Part shown: piece by piece, positions 16,907-26,390 of the stretch
Layout: every line of letters begins with the position of its first letter
Position numbering within the stretch: the first letter of the stretch is position 1
Assembly (NCBI RefSeq): GCF_021228235.1
Contig: NZ_JAJQRG010000007.1
Location: forward strand, 1-64,000
Reading direction: 5' to 3'
Length of the DNA: 64,000 nt
From: Pseudophaeobacter flagellatus
GTDB lineage: Bacteria > Pseudomonadota > Alphaproteobacteria > Rhodobacterales > Rhodobacteraceae
Notes under the pieces: generated by a model
The model's database searches: none
What the model saw: the letters and a program-made list of their open reading frames with translations, nothing else
What the model was told of the DNA's origin: nothing
Program-made: the position numbers and the translations under genes

Positions 16907-17170
16907 GTCAGTCTCATTCTTACGAAGGGTTTTCCCAGCGGTCTAAGCCATGATAGCCCAGCAAGCAATCATGCTTTGCCAATTGCCTAGGCAGGGACGC
17001 TGCCAAACCGATCCCTGCACCAGCCCCCTGCTGCCGATTGCCGCCTGGGCAGTCCGGACTGTCCGACTTTTGCTAAAATTTTGCCACAGGGTCACGGCTC
17101 TGCTCTTGCGCTGCGGGCTGCCATCAGGAAAGAGTGGGGCCAACGCACCGCGCCCTGACCGAGTAAGCCC

Positions 17171-18268
17171 ATGGCCCTGCCCGCAAAGAAACAATTCAAA
17201 TACTGGGGCATCACCAGCGCAGTTCTGGCTATTTTGCTCTGGTCGCTTGGCGATGTGCTGTTGCCCTTTGTTCTGGGGGCGGCCATTGCCTATATGATCG
17301 ACCCGGTTGCTGACCGGCTGGAAGCCCTGGGACTGAGCCGCGCCGCCGCGACCAGCCTGATCGTCGTGGTGTCTGTTCTGCTATTCTTGCTGATGCTGCT
17401 GATTGTCCTGCCCACCCTGATTACCCAGCTGGCCGATCTGGTGCGCATCCTGCCGGAACTGTTTCGCGATCTGCGCAGCTTTGCCCAGACGCAATTTCCG
17501 TCGGTCTTTACCGAAGGCAGCCGCGCACAGCAGACCATCGCGTCGATTGCTGGCACCCTGCAGGGCAAGGGCATTGATCTGGCCGAAGGCATCGTCGGTT
17601 CAGCTGCCTCTTTGCTCAATTTGATTATCCTGCTGGTGATCGTGCCTGTTGTGGCCATCTATCTGTTGCTGGATTGGGACCGGATGATTGCCCGGATTGA
17701 TGCGCTCTTGCCGCGAGATCATGCGCCAGTGATCCGCCGGTTGGTATCAGAGATCGACCAGGTTCTGGCCTCTTTCATTCGCGGCATGGGTACCGTCTGC
17801 CTGATCCTGGGCTGCTATTATGCAACGACGCTGATGCTTGTCGGGCTGAACTTTGGCCTGGCGGTTGGCTTCATTGCCGGGCTGGTCACTTTTATCCCCT
17901 ATCTTGGCGCGCTGGTCGGCGGTGCCCTCGCTATTGGCCTGGCGCTGTTTCAGTTCTGGGGTGACTGGTGGTCAATTGGCATCGTTGCCGGCATCTTTGC
18001 CTTTGGTCAGGTGATGGAAGGCAATTACCTGACCCCGAAACTGGTCGGCGGCTCGGTGGGACTGCATCCGGTCTGGCTGCTACTGGCGCTATCGGTCTTT
18101 GGCGCATTGTTTGGCTTTGTCGGCATGCTGGTGGCTGTGCCTGTCGCGGCATCATTGGGTGTGGTTGCACGTTTTCTGGTGGGACAGTATCTCGACAGTC
18201 GGCTGTATCAGGGATTCAGCTATCAGGCCCTGCAGGGGCAGGCAGAACACAAGCAAGACGAGCACTAA
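17171..18268 (+). CDS. AI-2E (PerM/YhhT) family membrane permease
   Basis: A 365-residue inner-membrane protein with about eight hydrophobic segments: three near the N-terminus (residues 10 to 90), a soluble middle (about 95 to 200), and a C-terminal cluster with GLNFGLAVGFIAGLVTFIPYLGALVGG and EGNYLTPKLVGGSVGLHP, the conserved family signatures. Members export small molecules or ions; the AI-2 label comes from one family member and should not be taken as function here. It is followed after one base by hdaA, so the two form an operon. Confidence 0.9.
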   Translation: MALPAKKQFKYWGITSAVLAILLWSLGDVLLPFVLGAAIAYMIDPVADRLEALGLSRAAATSLIVVVSVLLFLLMLLIVLPTLITQLADLVRILPELFRDLRSFAQTQFPSVFTEGSRAQQTIASIAGTLQGKGIDLAEGIVGSAASLLNLIILLVIVPVVAIYLLLDWDRMIARIDALLPRDHAPVIRRLVSEIDQVLASFIRGMGTVCLILGCYYATTLMLVGLNFGLAVGFIAGLVTFIPYLGALVGGALAIGLALFQFWGDWWSIGIVAGIFAFGQVMEGNYLTPKLVGGSVGLHPVWLLLALSVFGALFGFVGMLVAVPVAASLGVVARFLVGQYLDSRLYQGFSYQALQGQAEHKQDEH

Positions 18269-18269
18269 T

Positions 18270-18989
18270 ATGGCACGACAACTCAGCTTTGATTTGCCGG
18301 TGAAACCCACGCTGGGGCGAGATGACTTTTTTGTTGCCCCGTCCAATGCGATGGCCGTCGCACTGTTGGATCCTGCCTTTGCCTGGCCCAGCGGCAAACT
18401 GGTGCTGACAGGGCCTGCGGGCGCGGGCAAGACCCATCTGGCCCATGTCTGGGCCAACCAAGCCGACGCGCGGATCCTGTCAGCAAGCAGCCTGCGCGAA
18501 GATCAGGTGCCCGCCCTGGCCCAGTGCCCACTGGTGGTTGAAGATGTACCCGCCATTGCCGGCAACCTCGAGGCCCAGAACGCGCTATTTCATCTGCACA
18601 ATCTGGTGCTGTCCAGTGGCCATGCGCTGATGCTCACCGGCCGCGCCGCGCCGAACCTGTGGCAGCTGACACTGCCAGATCTGCAAAGCCGGGTTCAGGC
18701 TGCCACCCATGCAGAGCTGCAGGCACCCGACGATGCCCTGCTGGCAGTGGTACTGGCGAAACTGTTTAACGACAGGCAGGTAACGCCAAAACCTGATGTC
18801 ATCCCCTATCTGGTGGCCCATATGGATCGCTCTTTTGCCGCCGCAGCGCTGATTGTCGATCAGCTCGACAATCTGTCCCTGTCCGAAGGCCGTACCCTGT
18901 CACGGCCCCTTGCCGTGCGGCTGATGTCGCAGGACCCCCCGATCAACACCCCACCAGAAACCAGACATGTCGCAGCCACAGTCGATTGA
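18270..18989 (+). CDS. hdaA: DnaA-related replication inhibitor HdaA
   Basis: A 239-residue DnaA AAA+ domain homologue without the DnaA DNA-binding domain. The N-terminal clamp-binding motif RQLSFDLP, Walker A GPAGAGKT (residues 48 to 55), Walker B-like LVVEDV (about 88 to 93) and the sensor region LTGRAAPNLW are all present. With the sliding clamp it should promote ATP hydrolysis by DnaA and limit initiation. It begins one base after the permease stop. The AI-2E permease-hdaA pair followed by ppx is a typical alphaproteobacterial order. Confidence 0.88.
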   Translation: MARQLSFDLPVKPTLGRDDFFVAPSNAMAVALLDPAFAWPSGKLVLTGPAGAGKTHLAHVWANQADARILSASSLREDQVPALAQCPLVVEDVPAIAGNLEAQNALFHLHNLVLSSGHALMLTGRAAPNLWQLTLPDLQSRVQAATHAELQAPDDALLAVVLAKLFNDRQVTPKPDVIPYLVAHMDRSFAAAALIVDQLDNLSLSEGRTLSRPLAVRLMSQDPPINTPPETRHVAATVD

Positions 18990-19046
18990 CCTGGTGCTGG
19001 GCTTGCCCCACCCTAGCCGAAACAACACAGAACCGACGAGGTGCCC

Positions 19047-20636
19047 ATGACCGCAGCCCAGGACACCCCCACCGCCGACTGGGGGCCCTTTGGTCAGCCC
19101 GTCTTTGAAGACCCCAGCGCCCGCGCCCTGTCACGGGTTGGGGTGGTCGATGTCGGCTCCAACTCGGTCCGGATGGTAATCTTTGACGGCGCCGCACGCA
19201 GCCCGGCCTATTTCTACAATGAAAAGATCATGTGCGCGCTGGGGGCTGGCCTGTCCGAAACGGGCAAGCTAAACCCCAAGGGCCGTCAGCGCGCCCTCTC
19301 TGCCCTGCGCCGTTTCCAGCACCTGGCCCAGGGCATGGGGCTACCGGGGCTGTCGGTGGTGGCCACTGCGGCGGTACGCGATGCCAAGGATGGGCCGGAC
19401 TTTTGCGCCGAAGTGCTACGCGAAACCGGCCTGAAGATCTGGGTCATCGACGGGCGCGAAGAGGCCCGCCTTTCGGCCCAGGGGGTGTTGCTGGGCTGGC
19501 CTGGCTCTTACGGGCTGGTCTGCGATATCGGCGGCTCTTCGATGGAATTGGCCGAAATCCACGACGGTGAAGTCGGCAAGAGGGTGACCTCTTCGCTGGG
19601 GCCGCTCAAACTGCGCGACATAAAGGGCGGGCGACGCGGACGACAGGCGCATATCTCGGCGGTGATGACAGAGCTGAGCGCAGAGATGGGCAAACAGACA
19701 GACCGGCTGTTTCTGGTGGGCGGCAGCTGGCGGGCAATTGCCCGCGTCGACATGATGCGGCGCGGCTATCCGCTGAAGGTGCTGCATGAATACCGCATGA
19801 CCGCGCGCGATGTGCGCGAGACACTGAAATTTATTGTTGCAAGCGATATGGAGGACCTGCGCAGCGCCTGCGGTATTTCCAACGCGCGTATGTCGCTGGT
19901 GCCCTATGCCATTGATGTGCTGTCGCGGCTGGTGAAAACCTTCAAGCCCAAGGATATCGCCATCTCCAGTTACGGTATCCGCGAAGGTTTGCTTTATGAA
20001 CAAATGCCGCAACGGCTGCGCAACCGCGATCCACTGGTGGAATCCTGCCGCTTTGCCGAAGCCAAGGATGCCCGCCTGCCCGGTTTTGGCAAGACGCTGT
20101 ATGATTTTGTGCTGCCCTTGTTCAGCTCTGGTCCGCAGACACAAAAGCGCCTGATCAAGGCCGCCTGCCTGCTGCATGATGTGAGCTGGCGCGCCCATCC
20201 CGATTACCGCGCAGAGGTCTGTTTTGACAATGCCACCCGCGCCAATCTGGGCGGGTTGAAACATTCGGAACGGATCTTCCTTGGCCTGTCGCTGCTACAC
20301 CGATATCGCAACAAGCGGCGCGGCACCGCCTTTGAGTACCTCTATGATCTTCTGGATGAAAAAGGTCAGAAAGAGGCCGAGATCCTGGGCAAGGCGATGC
20401 GGTTTGGCGCCATGCTGATGGTCAGCGTCGACGGCGACATCGGCAAGCTGAAATGGCAGCCTCGCAAGCGGCACCTCTGTCTGGAATTACCGCGCGCCAT
20501 CGAGGATCTGTTTGGCGAAGTTTCCGAGGGGCGGCTCCAATCTCTGGCCGATGCGCTAGAGGCCGAGATGAGCGTCAAGATCATCTCTGAACCTCAGTCG
20601 AACAAAAACGACTCTACACAGGTTGCCCGCGCTTGA
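19047..20636 (+). CDS. ppx: Exopolyphosphatase / pppGpp phosphohydrolase (Ppx/GppA)
   Basis: A 529-residue ASKHA-fold phosphatase. Phosphate-binding loops are VVDVGSNSVRMVIFD (about residue 34) and CDIGGSSMELAEI (about residue 153); the conserved RDAKDGPDF and REEARLSAQG regions follow. The C-terminal part (about 330 to 520) is HD-like with LHDVSWRAHPDYR. It degrades polyphosphate and possibly pppGpp. ATG 19047 with GAGG upstream is preferred over a GTG six bases earlier. It converges directly on the next minus-strand gene, stops abutting. Confidence 0.92.
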   Translation: MTAAQDTPTADWGPFGQPVFEDPSARALSRVGVVDVGSNSVRMVIFDGAARSPAYFYNEKIMCALGAGLSETGKLNPKGRQRALSALRRFQHLAQGMGLPGLSVVATAAVRDAKDGPDFCAEVLRETGLKIWVIDGREEARLSAQGVLLGWPGSYGLVCDIGGSSMELAEIHDGEVGKRVTSSLGPLKLRDIKGGRRGRQAHISAVMTELSAEMGKQTDRLFLVGGSWRAIARVDMMRRGYPLKVLHEYRMTARDVRETLKFIVASDMEDLRSACGISNARMSLVPYAIDVLSRLVKTFKPKDIAISSYGIREGLLYEQMPQRLRNRDPLVESCRFAEAKDARLPGFGKTLYDFVLPLFSSGPQTQKRLIKAACLLHDVSWRAHPDYRAEVCFDNATRANLGGLKHSERIFLGLSLLHRYRNKRRGTAFEYLYDLLDEKGQKEAEILGKAMRFGAMLMVSVDGDIGKLKWQPRKRHLCLELPRAIEDLFGEVSEGRLQSLADALEAEMSVKIISEPQSNKNDSTQVARA

Positions 20637-21041
20637 TCACAGATCGGTGCTCCCCTCCGGCAGCGGTGCTGCCTCCTGCTCGGCTGGCGGGTCCGGTTCG
20701 GCTTGCGGGGGCTCTGGCTTGCGGCGAATAATGATATCGCCGTTCGGCAAAATCTCGGGCACCTCATAGCGGCTCCAGTCTTCGACCTTGCCGGCGATCT
20801 CTGCCAGAGCGGGCCCCATTTCACGCAGAAAGCCCTGCATGGATGGGCCAATGGCTTCCATCAGCCCCTCCAGCTCTTGCAGAGAGGGGGCCATTTCCTG
20901 GCGCAGCCCTTCCCAGAACAGCTCGGCGCCGCGCTCCATCAGGCTGGATCCGTCCGTGCTGTCCTGCGCACGGGCAGGCACGGCAAGCGGCGGGGTCAGC
21001 AGGCAGGTGGCGATCAGGGCGGGGGCAAGAAAATGTTTCAT
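20637..21041 (-). CDS. Secreted hypothetical protein
   Basis: A 134-residue protein with a signal peptide (MKHFLAPALIATCLLTPPLAVPARAQ, cleavage after ARA). The mature part is amphipathic helix (MERGAELFWEGLRQEM through EIAGKVEDW) followed by NGDIIIRRKPEPP and a Pro/Glu-rich tail. Homologues in Rhodobacteraceae are sometimes labelled AAA ATPases, but no ATP-binding motif is present. A periplasmic location is likely; function unknown. Confidence 0.75.
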   Translation of the reverse strand: MKHFLAPALIATCLLTPPLAVPARAQDSTDGSSLMERGAELFWEGLRQEMAPSLQELEGLMEAIGPSMQGFLREMGPALAEIAGKVEDWSRYEVPEILPNGDIIIRRKPEPPQAEPDPPAEQEAAPLPEGSTDL

Positions 21042-21072
21042 GAATAGTATATACGGCCTTTGCCATGGAATT

Positions 21073-22068
21073 TTAAGTCAGTTCCAGATCAAGCGAGACA
21101 GGAAAATGATCAGAGGCCGCCAAGAGGGCGGCACGAAGATCGCTATCTGCATAGCATGCCCCATCTTCAAACGGGTGCCAGATACGCCAGCGCGGCTCCC
21201 GTGCGGCCAGCTCGGGCGAGATCATGATATAATCCAGCAAGACACCAAAGTAGCGTTTGCTTTCAACATGATAAAACCGCGCCGTCGCGGGCTGCCCCCA
21301 GGAGCGCGGCTGCACCAGGCCTTGCGCATTCGGGTCGCTCAGATCGGCGCCCATGACAATCTCGACCGAGGATTTTTCAAACAGGCGTTCATATTCATCA
21401 AGGCCTGGCCCGTCGTTCAGATCGCCCATCACGATCACCGGCTCTGCCGCCTGACGATGCTGCTGCACCCGCCGACTCAGCCAGACGGCCTGGGCCAGTT
21501 GCTTCCGCCGGTTGGCAATAGAGATCCGCACCACCTCTTGCGGGGTCTTGGCATTATAGGGTGCCTTGGATTTCAGGTGGACGCCAATCATCCGCAGCGT
21601 GGTGCCACCCTGGGTAGTGACCTGCAGCTCCAGCGGTGGTTTTGAAAAACGCACCGGGTCCTCGCGGTCATCGACATTCAGATCAATATGAAAGGTGGTA
21701 TCAAAGCGCGGCGCCTCCGGGCTGGACTGCGGATCAACCTGAACCTGCAGCTTGGCCGGATCGAACATCAGCGCGATTTCCTGCTCGGTATCGGTGGCAA
21801 AGCCAGACACCGCCTTAGAGCAACGCAGCCCAGCCTGGGCGGCAAAATTTTCCAGCGCACGGGTGCATTTTTGGTGGTGCCCGCTATTGGGGGCCTCGAT
21901 CACCATCACCGCATCGGCGTCAAGCCGGTCCAGGACGTGGGCAATGGCCCGCCCCTGGGTATAGCGGTCCACCCCGTGCCGCCGCGAGGGTCGTCCATCA
22001 AGCATCAGTTGGTTTTCGCCATCAAACAGATGCGAGAACCACTCGATATTATAACTGACCAGGCGCAT
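21073..22068 (-). CDS. Endonuclease/exonuclease/phosphatase family protein
   Basis: A 331-residue EEP-fold hydrolase. The motifs are MRLVSYNIEWF at the N-terminus, VIEAPNS (the metal-binding Glu), MIGVHLKSKAP, VMGDLNDGPG with the Asp-Asn pair, and ASDHFPVSLDL at the C-terminus with the catalytic Asp-His. No signal peptide is visible, so it is probably cytoplasmic. Its start overlaps the stop of the upstream TerB-DnaJ gene by 20 bases, indicating translational coupling. Substrate (DNA, lipid or sugar phosphate) cannot be read from sequence. Confidence 0.85.
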   Translation of the reverse strand: MRLVSYNIEWFSHLFDGENQLMLDGRPSRRHGVDRYTQGRAIAHVLDRLDADAVMVIEAPNSGHHQKCTRALENFAAQAGLRCSKAVSGFATDTEQEIALMFDPAKLQVQVDPQSSPEAPRFDTTFHIDLNVDDREDPVRFSKPPLELQVTTQGGTTLRMIGVHLKSKAPYNAKTPQEVVRISIANRRKQLAQAVWLSRRVQQHRQAAEPVIVMGDLNDGPGLDEYERLFEKSSVEIVMGADLSDPNAQGLVQPRSWGQPATARFYHVESKRYFGVLLDYIMISPELAAREPRWRIWHPFEDGACYADSDLRAALLAASDHFPVSLDLELT

Positions 22069-22747
22069 GTTTGGCACATCCGTTGATCGCATCCCAGGCG
22101 CGATTGATGTCGATCAGGCGCTTTTCGGCCAGGCGCACGGCCTCTTCCGGGACGCCGCGCCCGATCATTGCATCCGGGTGGGTATCGCGCACCAGACGCC
22201 GCCAGTGTTTGCGAATTTCATCGCGGGGCATATCAGCGGAAACGCCAAGAACCGTATAGGGGTCCTTGGGGGCATCCGGAACAAACCGCGCCCGGAGTGC
22301 GCGAAACTGTTCGGGCGTTTGGCCAAAGATCCGGCTGACGTCCTGCAGAAAGTCATTTTCATTTGGATGGTAGAACCCATCGGCCATGGCGATGTGAAAC
22401 AGGCCCTCCATCAGATCGCACAGAGTGCTGGGGTCTGATGCAAACATCCGCTGAATGCGGGCGGCATAGTCCTGATAACCGGCGATATCAGTGCGGGCCA
22501 TGTCAAAGACACGCGCCGCGCCGGCCTCATCATTGCGGGCAATCTGAAAGACTTCGCGAAAGGCGGTGACCTCATCCCGGGTGACCTGGCCGTCAGCCTT
22601 GGCCATCTTGGCCCCCAGGGCAATCACCGCAATGGCAAAGGCCACCGAGCGTTCAGGCGGCGCCCGCAGGCGATCAAACACATTGGCCAGGCTTTCACCA
22701 TTGCCAAGCGCAGCAAGCGCTTCGGTTATTCGAGACCAGAGAGACAT
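22049..22747 (-). CDS. DjlA-like protein: TerB domain plus J domain
   Basis: A 232-residue co-chaperone-like protein. Residues about 30 to 150 form a TerB domain (GAKMAKADGQVTRDEVTAFR, MADGFYHPNENDFL with acidic metal-binding residues). Residues about 165 to 228 form a J domain (DPYTVLGVSADMPRDEIRKH with the HPD triad in RDTHPDAM) that would stimulate DnaK. Unlike E. coli DjlA it lacks an N-terminal membrane anchor. It overlaps the nuclease-like gene downstream. Confidence 0.88.
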   Translation of the reverse strand: MSLWSRITEALAALGNGESLANVFDRLRAPPERSVAFAIAVIALGAKMAKADGQVTRDEVTAFREVFQIARNDEAGAARVFDMARTDIAGYQDYAARIQRMFASDPSTLCDLMEGLFHIAMADGFYHPNENDFLQDVSRIFGQTPEQFRALRARFVPDAPKDPYTVLGVSADMPRDEIRKHWRRLVRDTHPDAMIGRGVPEEAVRLAEKRLIDINRAWDAINGCAKHAPGQL

Positions 22748-22795
22748 ATCAAAACCTTACCGCGAAAATCATCCTGTGTCTGCGCTGTCGCGCCG

Positions 22796-23398
22796 TTAGC
22801 GCAGCAGACGGCGCCCATGGGGAGTGTCAAATTCAGCCTCATAGCCGATCGGACCGGTGGTAAAACTGACCCGCGCATCGGCAATTGGCAACAGCTCTTG
22901 CAGCGCGTCCGCCTCGGGGTGCGACAGGGTCAGATGCTTCAGGCGGCATCCCTGCTGCTGCAACCGGGGGGCCGGATGATCAGAGTGCCACTCAATCAGC
23001 GCCGGGAACAGATTGTCATAGGGAAGGATACCATCCTGCGGCACCACCATGTCCCATTTCAGATCGCCCCGCTGCAGGGCCACAGGCTCGCCCGCCCCTG
23101 CTGGCAGCTGCGCCAACAATCCTGGCAGATCCGCACAGCGGCAAATCCAATTGCTAAGGCGGGGCGCACCGGCAAAGCGATCCAGATCAAACCAGCAGGG
23201 CCGTCGCTGCGGTTCCGCCTGCGGATCAATGGCGATGGCCTCCAGATACAGCCCATCAGCCAGCCCCAACAGATGGTTATGGGTGCCAAACATGGCATGC
23301 TGGCCACCTGGCCGCAACGGCACGCCAAGGGCCTCTTCTACATGTGAGACAGCCTCTTGCAGGGTTGCTCCGGCCACGGCCAGATGATCAAGTTCCAT
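22796..23398 (-). CDS. VOC/glyoxalase-like domain protein
   Basis: A 200-residue protein opening MELDHLAVAGATLQEAVSHV, the start of a glyoxalase-like (VOC superfamily) beta-alpha-beta fold, with GMFGTHNHLLGL-like and LYLEAIAIDP strands (here HAMFGTHNHLLGLADGLYLEAI). Metal ligands are plausibly the first His, a Glu of YLEAI and the later IEWHSDHPA region. Substrate unknown. The ATG at 23398 has AGGAG at six bases. Confidence 0.8.
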   Translation of the reverse strand: MELDHLAVAGATLQEAVSHVEEALGVPLRPGGQHAMFGTHNHLLGLADGLYLEAIAIDPQAEPQRRPCWFDLDRFAGAPRLSNWICRCADLPGLLAQLPAGAGEPVALQRGDLKWDMVVPQDGILPYDNLFPALIEWHSDHPAPRLQQQGCRLKHLTLSHPEADALQELLPIADARVSFTTGPIGYEAEFDTPHGRRLLR

Positions 23399-23613
23399 CA
23401 CTTTCTCCTATTTGCGCCGCAGCCTAGTCAGTCTTTGGCGACATACAAGTTGAAACCTATGCCTGCGGCAAGCGCGCCCCCTTCAGACAATATTAACCAC
23501 AAACCCATGATATCGCTAAGATTTTAAAGGAAAACAGCTGAAAGCGCACAGCATTTTAGCCACCTGGGCACAAAGCTATTTCCTTGTTTACCCGCTTCGT
23601 TTTCAATTGAGTC

Positions 23614-23630
23614 GGCCGCGAAATACGGCC
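23614..23630 (+). promoter_or_regulatory. Small hairpin in the leader of the 156-residue unknown gene
   Basis: GGCCG, seven-base loop CGAAATA, CGGCC. It sits about 30 bases before the start in an otherwise AT-rich 260-base intergenic region that probably holds the promoters. Confidence 0.3.
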
Positions 23631-23659
23631 TGTTGAAACCCAGTAGGAGAGCCGCCCTG

Positions 23660-24130
23660 ATGATGATCCAAGGATCCATGACCCAGGAGTTAATGTCGAA
23701 CCTCTATAAGAAATCGACAAAGATGAACGAAGAGCAAGCTGCAAAACTCGCTGAGTTTCTGTCCAGCTTTGACGGCGACAACCTTCTGGATGAAAACGCC
23801 CGAACCGTTGTCTTTCAGGTCAGGGAACAGGATTTGGCCGCAGGGCCTGACCTGGCCGCATCTCTGGCTGGCGCAGGCGGCGGTGCCGCCGAGCGGGCAG
23901 CGCAGGCCGGCATTGGCGCATCTGACCGCCGCAACGGGCCACCAGCCCCGCCACAAGAGACCCAGGGGGTTGCCACGGTCGATGACGCAGTTGTCCAGCT
24001 GATTGCTGATGCGGTTGAGGCCTATGATGGAAGCCAACCAGGAGACGCAACTTTGGGACAGGCTGTTCAGGCCGCATTGGAACAGGCCGGCTACGACAGC
24101 TCACAATCCCAGATCGACTTTTATTCCTGA
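23660..24130 (+). CDS. Hypothetical protein, acidic and alanine-rich
   Basis: A 156-residue protein opening MMIQGSMTQELMSNLYKKST. An N-terminal helix-rich segment with MNEEQAAKLAEFLSSFDGDNLLDENA is followed by an Ala/Gly/Pro-rich linker (about residues 65 to 110) and a C-terminal acidic helix (VVQLIADAVEAYDGSQPGDA). No signal peptide or membrane segment. Not recognised. The start is chosen for AGGAG upstream; a TTG further up lacks one. A terminator follows. Confidence 0.6.
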   Translation: MMIQGSMTQELMSNLYKKSTKMNEEQAAKLAEFLSSFDGDNLLDENARTVVFQVREQDLAAGPDLAASLAGAGGGAAERAAQAGIGASDRRNGPPAPPQETQGVATVDDAVVQLIADAVEAYDGSQPGDATLGQAVQAALEQAGYDSSQSQIDFYS

Positions 24131-24176
24131 ACATTGCAACGTCAGGCTGGCTCGCATCTGAAATAACCGGCCAAAA

Positions 24177-24205
24177 AAGGGGGCGCAGGAAACCCTGCGC
24201 CCCTT
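24177..24205. terminator. Terminator between the unknown gene and the mutase gene
   Basis: A GC stem, roughly GGGGCGCAGG pairing with CCTGCGCCCC, flanked by an A-run on the left and TTG on the right. Suitable for both converging genes, stronger towards the minus-strand mutase where the A-run becomes a U-run. Confidence 0.7.
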
Positions 24206-24245
24206 GTCTATGAGACTTCGCTTTACTATGGCAGCGCTGCACCGC

Positions 24246-26390
24246 TTAGCTGCGCGCTTCGCGGATCAGTCGCAGAACATCCTGCGCCGCCTCGGGGATA
24301 TTGGTGCCCGGGCCAAAGATTGCTTTGACGCCATTGTCATAGAGATACTGATAATCCTGCTGTGGGATCACCCCGCCACAGATCACCAGAATATCCTCGG
24401 CCCCCTGGGCTTTCAGCTCTTGCACCAGTTGCGGTGCCAGGGTCTTGTGCCCCGCCGCCTGGCTAGAGATGCCGATCACATGCACATCGTTGTCGACAGC
24501 ATCCTGGGCGGCTTCGGCCGGTGTTTGGAACAGCGGGCCAACATCCACATCAAAACCAATATCGGCAAAGGCGGTGGCAATCACCTTGGCGCCCCGGTCG
24601 TGCCCGTCCTGGCCCATCTTCACCACCAGAATACGCGGCCGACGCCCCTCCTCCTCGGCAAAGTCTTCGATGGATTTCTGAATGGCGGCAAAGCCCGCAT
24701 CGCCTTCATAGGCAGCACCGTAAACCCCAGCCAGGGTCTTCACCTCGGCGCGGTGGCGACCAAATTCCTTTTCCATAGCCATGCTGATTTCTCCTACAGA
24801 GGCCCGCATTCGTGCTGCTTCGACGGCTGCTTCCAGCAAGTTCCCGCCTTCTTTAGCCCGTGTTGTCAGCTCATCCAGTGCAGCCTGGCAGGCGGTTTCG
24901 TCCCGCTCGGCCCGCATTTTTGTCAGACGGGCGATCTGGCTTTCGCGCACGGCAACATTATCCACATCCAGGATGTCGATCGGGTCTTCTTTATCCTTAC
25001 GGTATTTGTTGACGCCGACGATCACCTCTTCGCCGCGGTCGATCATTGCCTGACGCCGCGCGGCACTTTCCTCGATGCGCAGCTTGGGCATGCCAGAGGC
25101 AACCGCCTTGGTCATCCCGCCCATTTCCTCGACCTCTGACATCAAGGCCCAGGCCTTGTCGATCAGCTCGTTTGTCAGGCTTTCGACGTAGTAGGATCCG
25201 GCCAATGGGTCGACCACATTTGTGACACCGGTTTCTTCCTGTAGCACCAGCTGGGTGTTACGGGCGATGCGGGCGGAAAATTCAGTCGGCAGCGCGATAG
25301 CTTCATCCAGGGCGTTTGTATGCAGCGACTGAGTGCCACCCAAAACCGCCGACATCGCCTCATAGGCGGTGCGGATCACGTTGTTATAGGGGTCCTGTTC
25401 CTGCAGCGACACGCCCGAGGTCTGGCAATGGGTCCGCAGCATCTTTGAACGGTCAGACTGAGCGTTGAATTCTGTCATCACCCGATGCCACAGGGTCCGT
25501 GCCGCACGCAGCTTGGCAATTTCCATGAAGAAATTGGTCCCGATGGCAAAGAAGAAGCTGAGGCGACCGGCAAACGTATCGACATCCATCCCCGCCTCGG
25601 TGGCGGCGCGGACATATTCGCGACCATCCGCCAGGGTATAGGCCAGTTCCTGCACCAGGTTCGCGCCCGCTTCCTGCATGTGGTAGCCGGAAATAGAGAT
25701 CGAGTTGAATTTCGGCATCTCGTTCGAGGTATATTCGATGATATCCGAGATGATCTTCATCGAAGGTTCCGGCGGATAGACATAGGTGTTGCGCACCATG
25801 AATTCCTTCAGAATATCGTTCTGAATGGTGCCCGCCAGCAAAGCCCGGTCATGGCCCTGCTCTTCACCCGCCACGATAAAGCTGGCCAGGATCGGGATCA
25901 CCGCGCCATTCATCGTCATCGAAACGGATACCTTGTCGAGCGGAATGCCGTCAAACAGGATCTTCATGTCCTCAACGCTATCAATTGCCACGCCAGCCTT
26001 GCCGACATCACCGACAACCCGTTCGTGATCGCTGTCATAGCCACGGTGGGTAGCCAGATCAAAGGCCACGGAAACGCCCTGCTGACCCGCAGCCAGGTTC
26101 CGGCGGTAAAAGGCGTTGGATTCTTCGGCGGTGGAAAAGCCGGCATATTGCCGGATGGTCCAGGGGCGGCCGGCATACATGGTGGCCTTGACGCCACGGG
26201 TAAAGGGGCCAAACCCCGGCAGCGTGCCCATATGCGGCAACGCATCAGTGTCTTCTGCAGTATAGAGCGGCTTGACGTCGATCCCTTCGAGCGTCTTCCA
26301 GGTTAGGTCATCGAGCGGGCGGCCACGGAGCTCTTTTTCAGCCAGAGCCCGCCAATCGTCGGTTGTGCTTGTCTTGGGCTTGCTTGTCAT
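24246..26390 (-). CDS. scpA: Methylmalonyl-CoA mutase
   Basis: A 714-residue single-chain B12 enzyme converting (R)-methylmalonyl-CoA to succinyl-CoA, the last step of propionyl-CoA use. The catalytic TIM barrel (about residues 30 to 550) has [21 protein letters not shown] and the substrate region [18 protein letters not shown]. The cobalamin domain at the C-terminus carries the DGHDRG motif (about residue 597) with the axial His. A sulfotransferase-like gene ends 53 bases inside its 5' end on the same strand. With pccA and pccB in the same window the propionate route is complete apart from the epimerase. Confidence 0.96.
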   Translation of the reverse strand: MTSKPKTSTTDDWRALAEKELRGRPLDDLTWKTLEGIDVKPLYTAEDTDALPHMGTLPGFGPFTRGVKATMYAGRPWTIRQYAGFSTAEESNAFYRRNLAAGQQGVSVAFDLATHRGYDSDHERVVGDVGKAGVAIDSVEDMKILFDGIPLDKVSVSMTMNGAVIPILASFIVAGEEQGHDRALLAGTIQNDILKEFMVRNTYVYPPEPSMKIISDIIEYTSNEMPKFNSISISGYHMQEAGANLVQELAYTLADGREYVRAATEAGMDVDTFAGRLSFFFAIGTNFFMEIAKLRAARTLWHRVMTEFNAQSDRSKMLRTHCQTSGVSLQEQDPYNNVIRTAYEAMSAVLGGTQSLHTNALDEAIALPTEFSARIARNTQLVLQEETGVTNVVDPLAGSYYVESLTNELIDKAWALMSEVEEMGGMTKAVASGMPKLRIEESAARRQAMIDRGEEVIVGVNKYRKDKEDPIDILDVDNVAVRESQIARLTKMRAERDETACQAALDELTTRAKEGGNLLEAAVEAARMRASVGEISMAMEKEFGRHRAEVKTLAGVYGAAYEGDAGFAAIQKSIEDFAEEEGRRPRILVVKMGQDGHDRGAKVIATAFADIGFDVDVGPLFQTPAEAAQDAVDNDVHVIGISSQAAGHKTLAPQLVQELKAQGAEDILVICGGVIPQQDYQYLYDNGVKAIFGPGTNIPEAAQDVLRLIREARS

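Noticed and set aside
22104-22117. TTGAT-GTCG-ATCAG, FNR-like sequence
   Set aside because: Inside the J-domain coding sequence of the DjlA-like gene, explained by codons.
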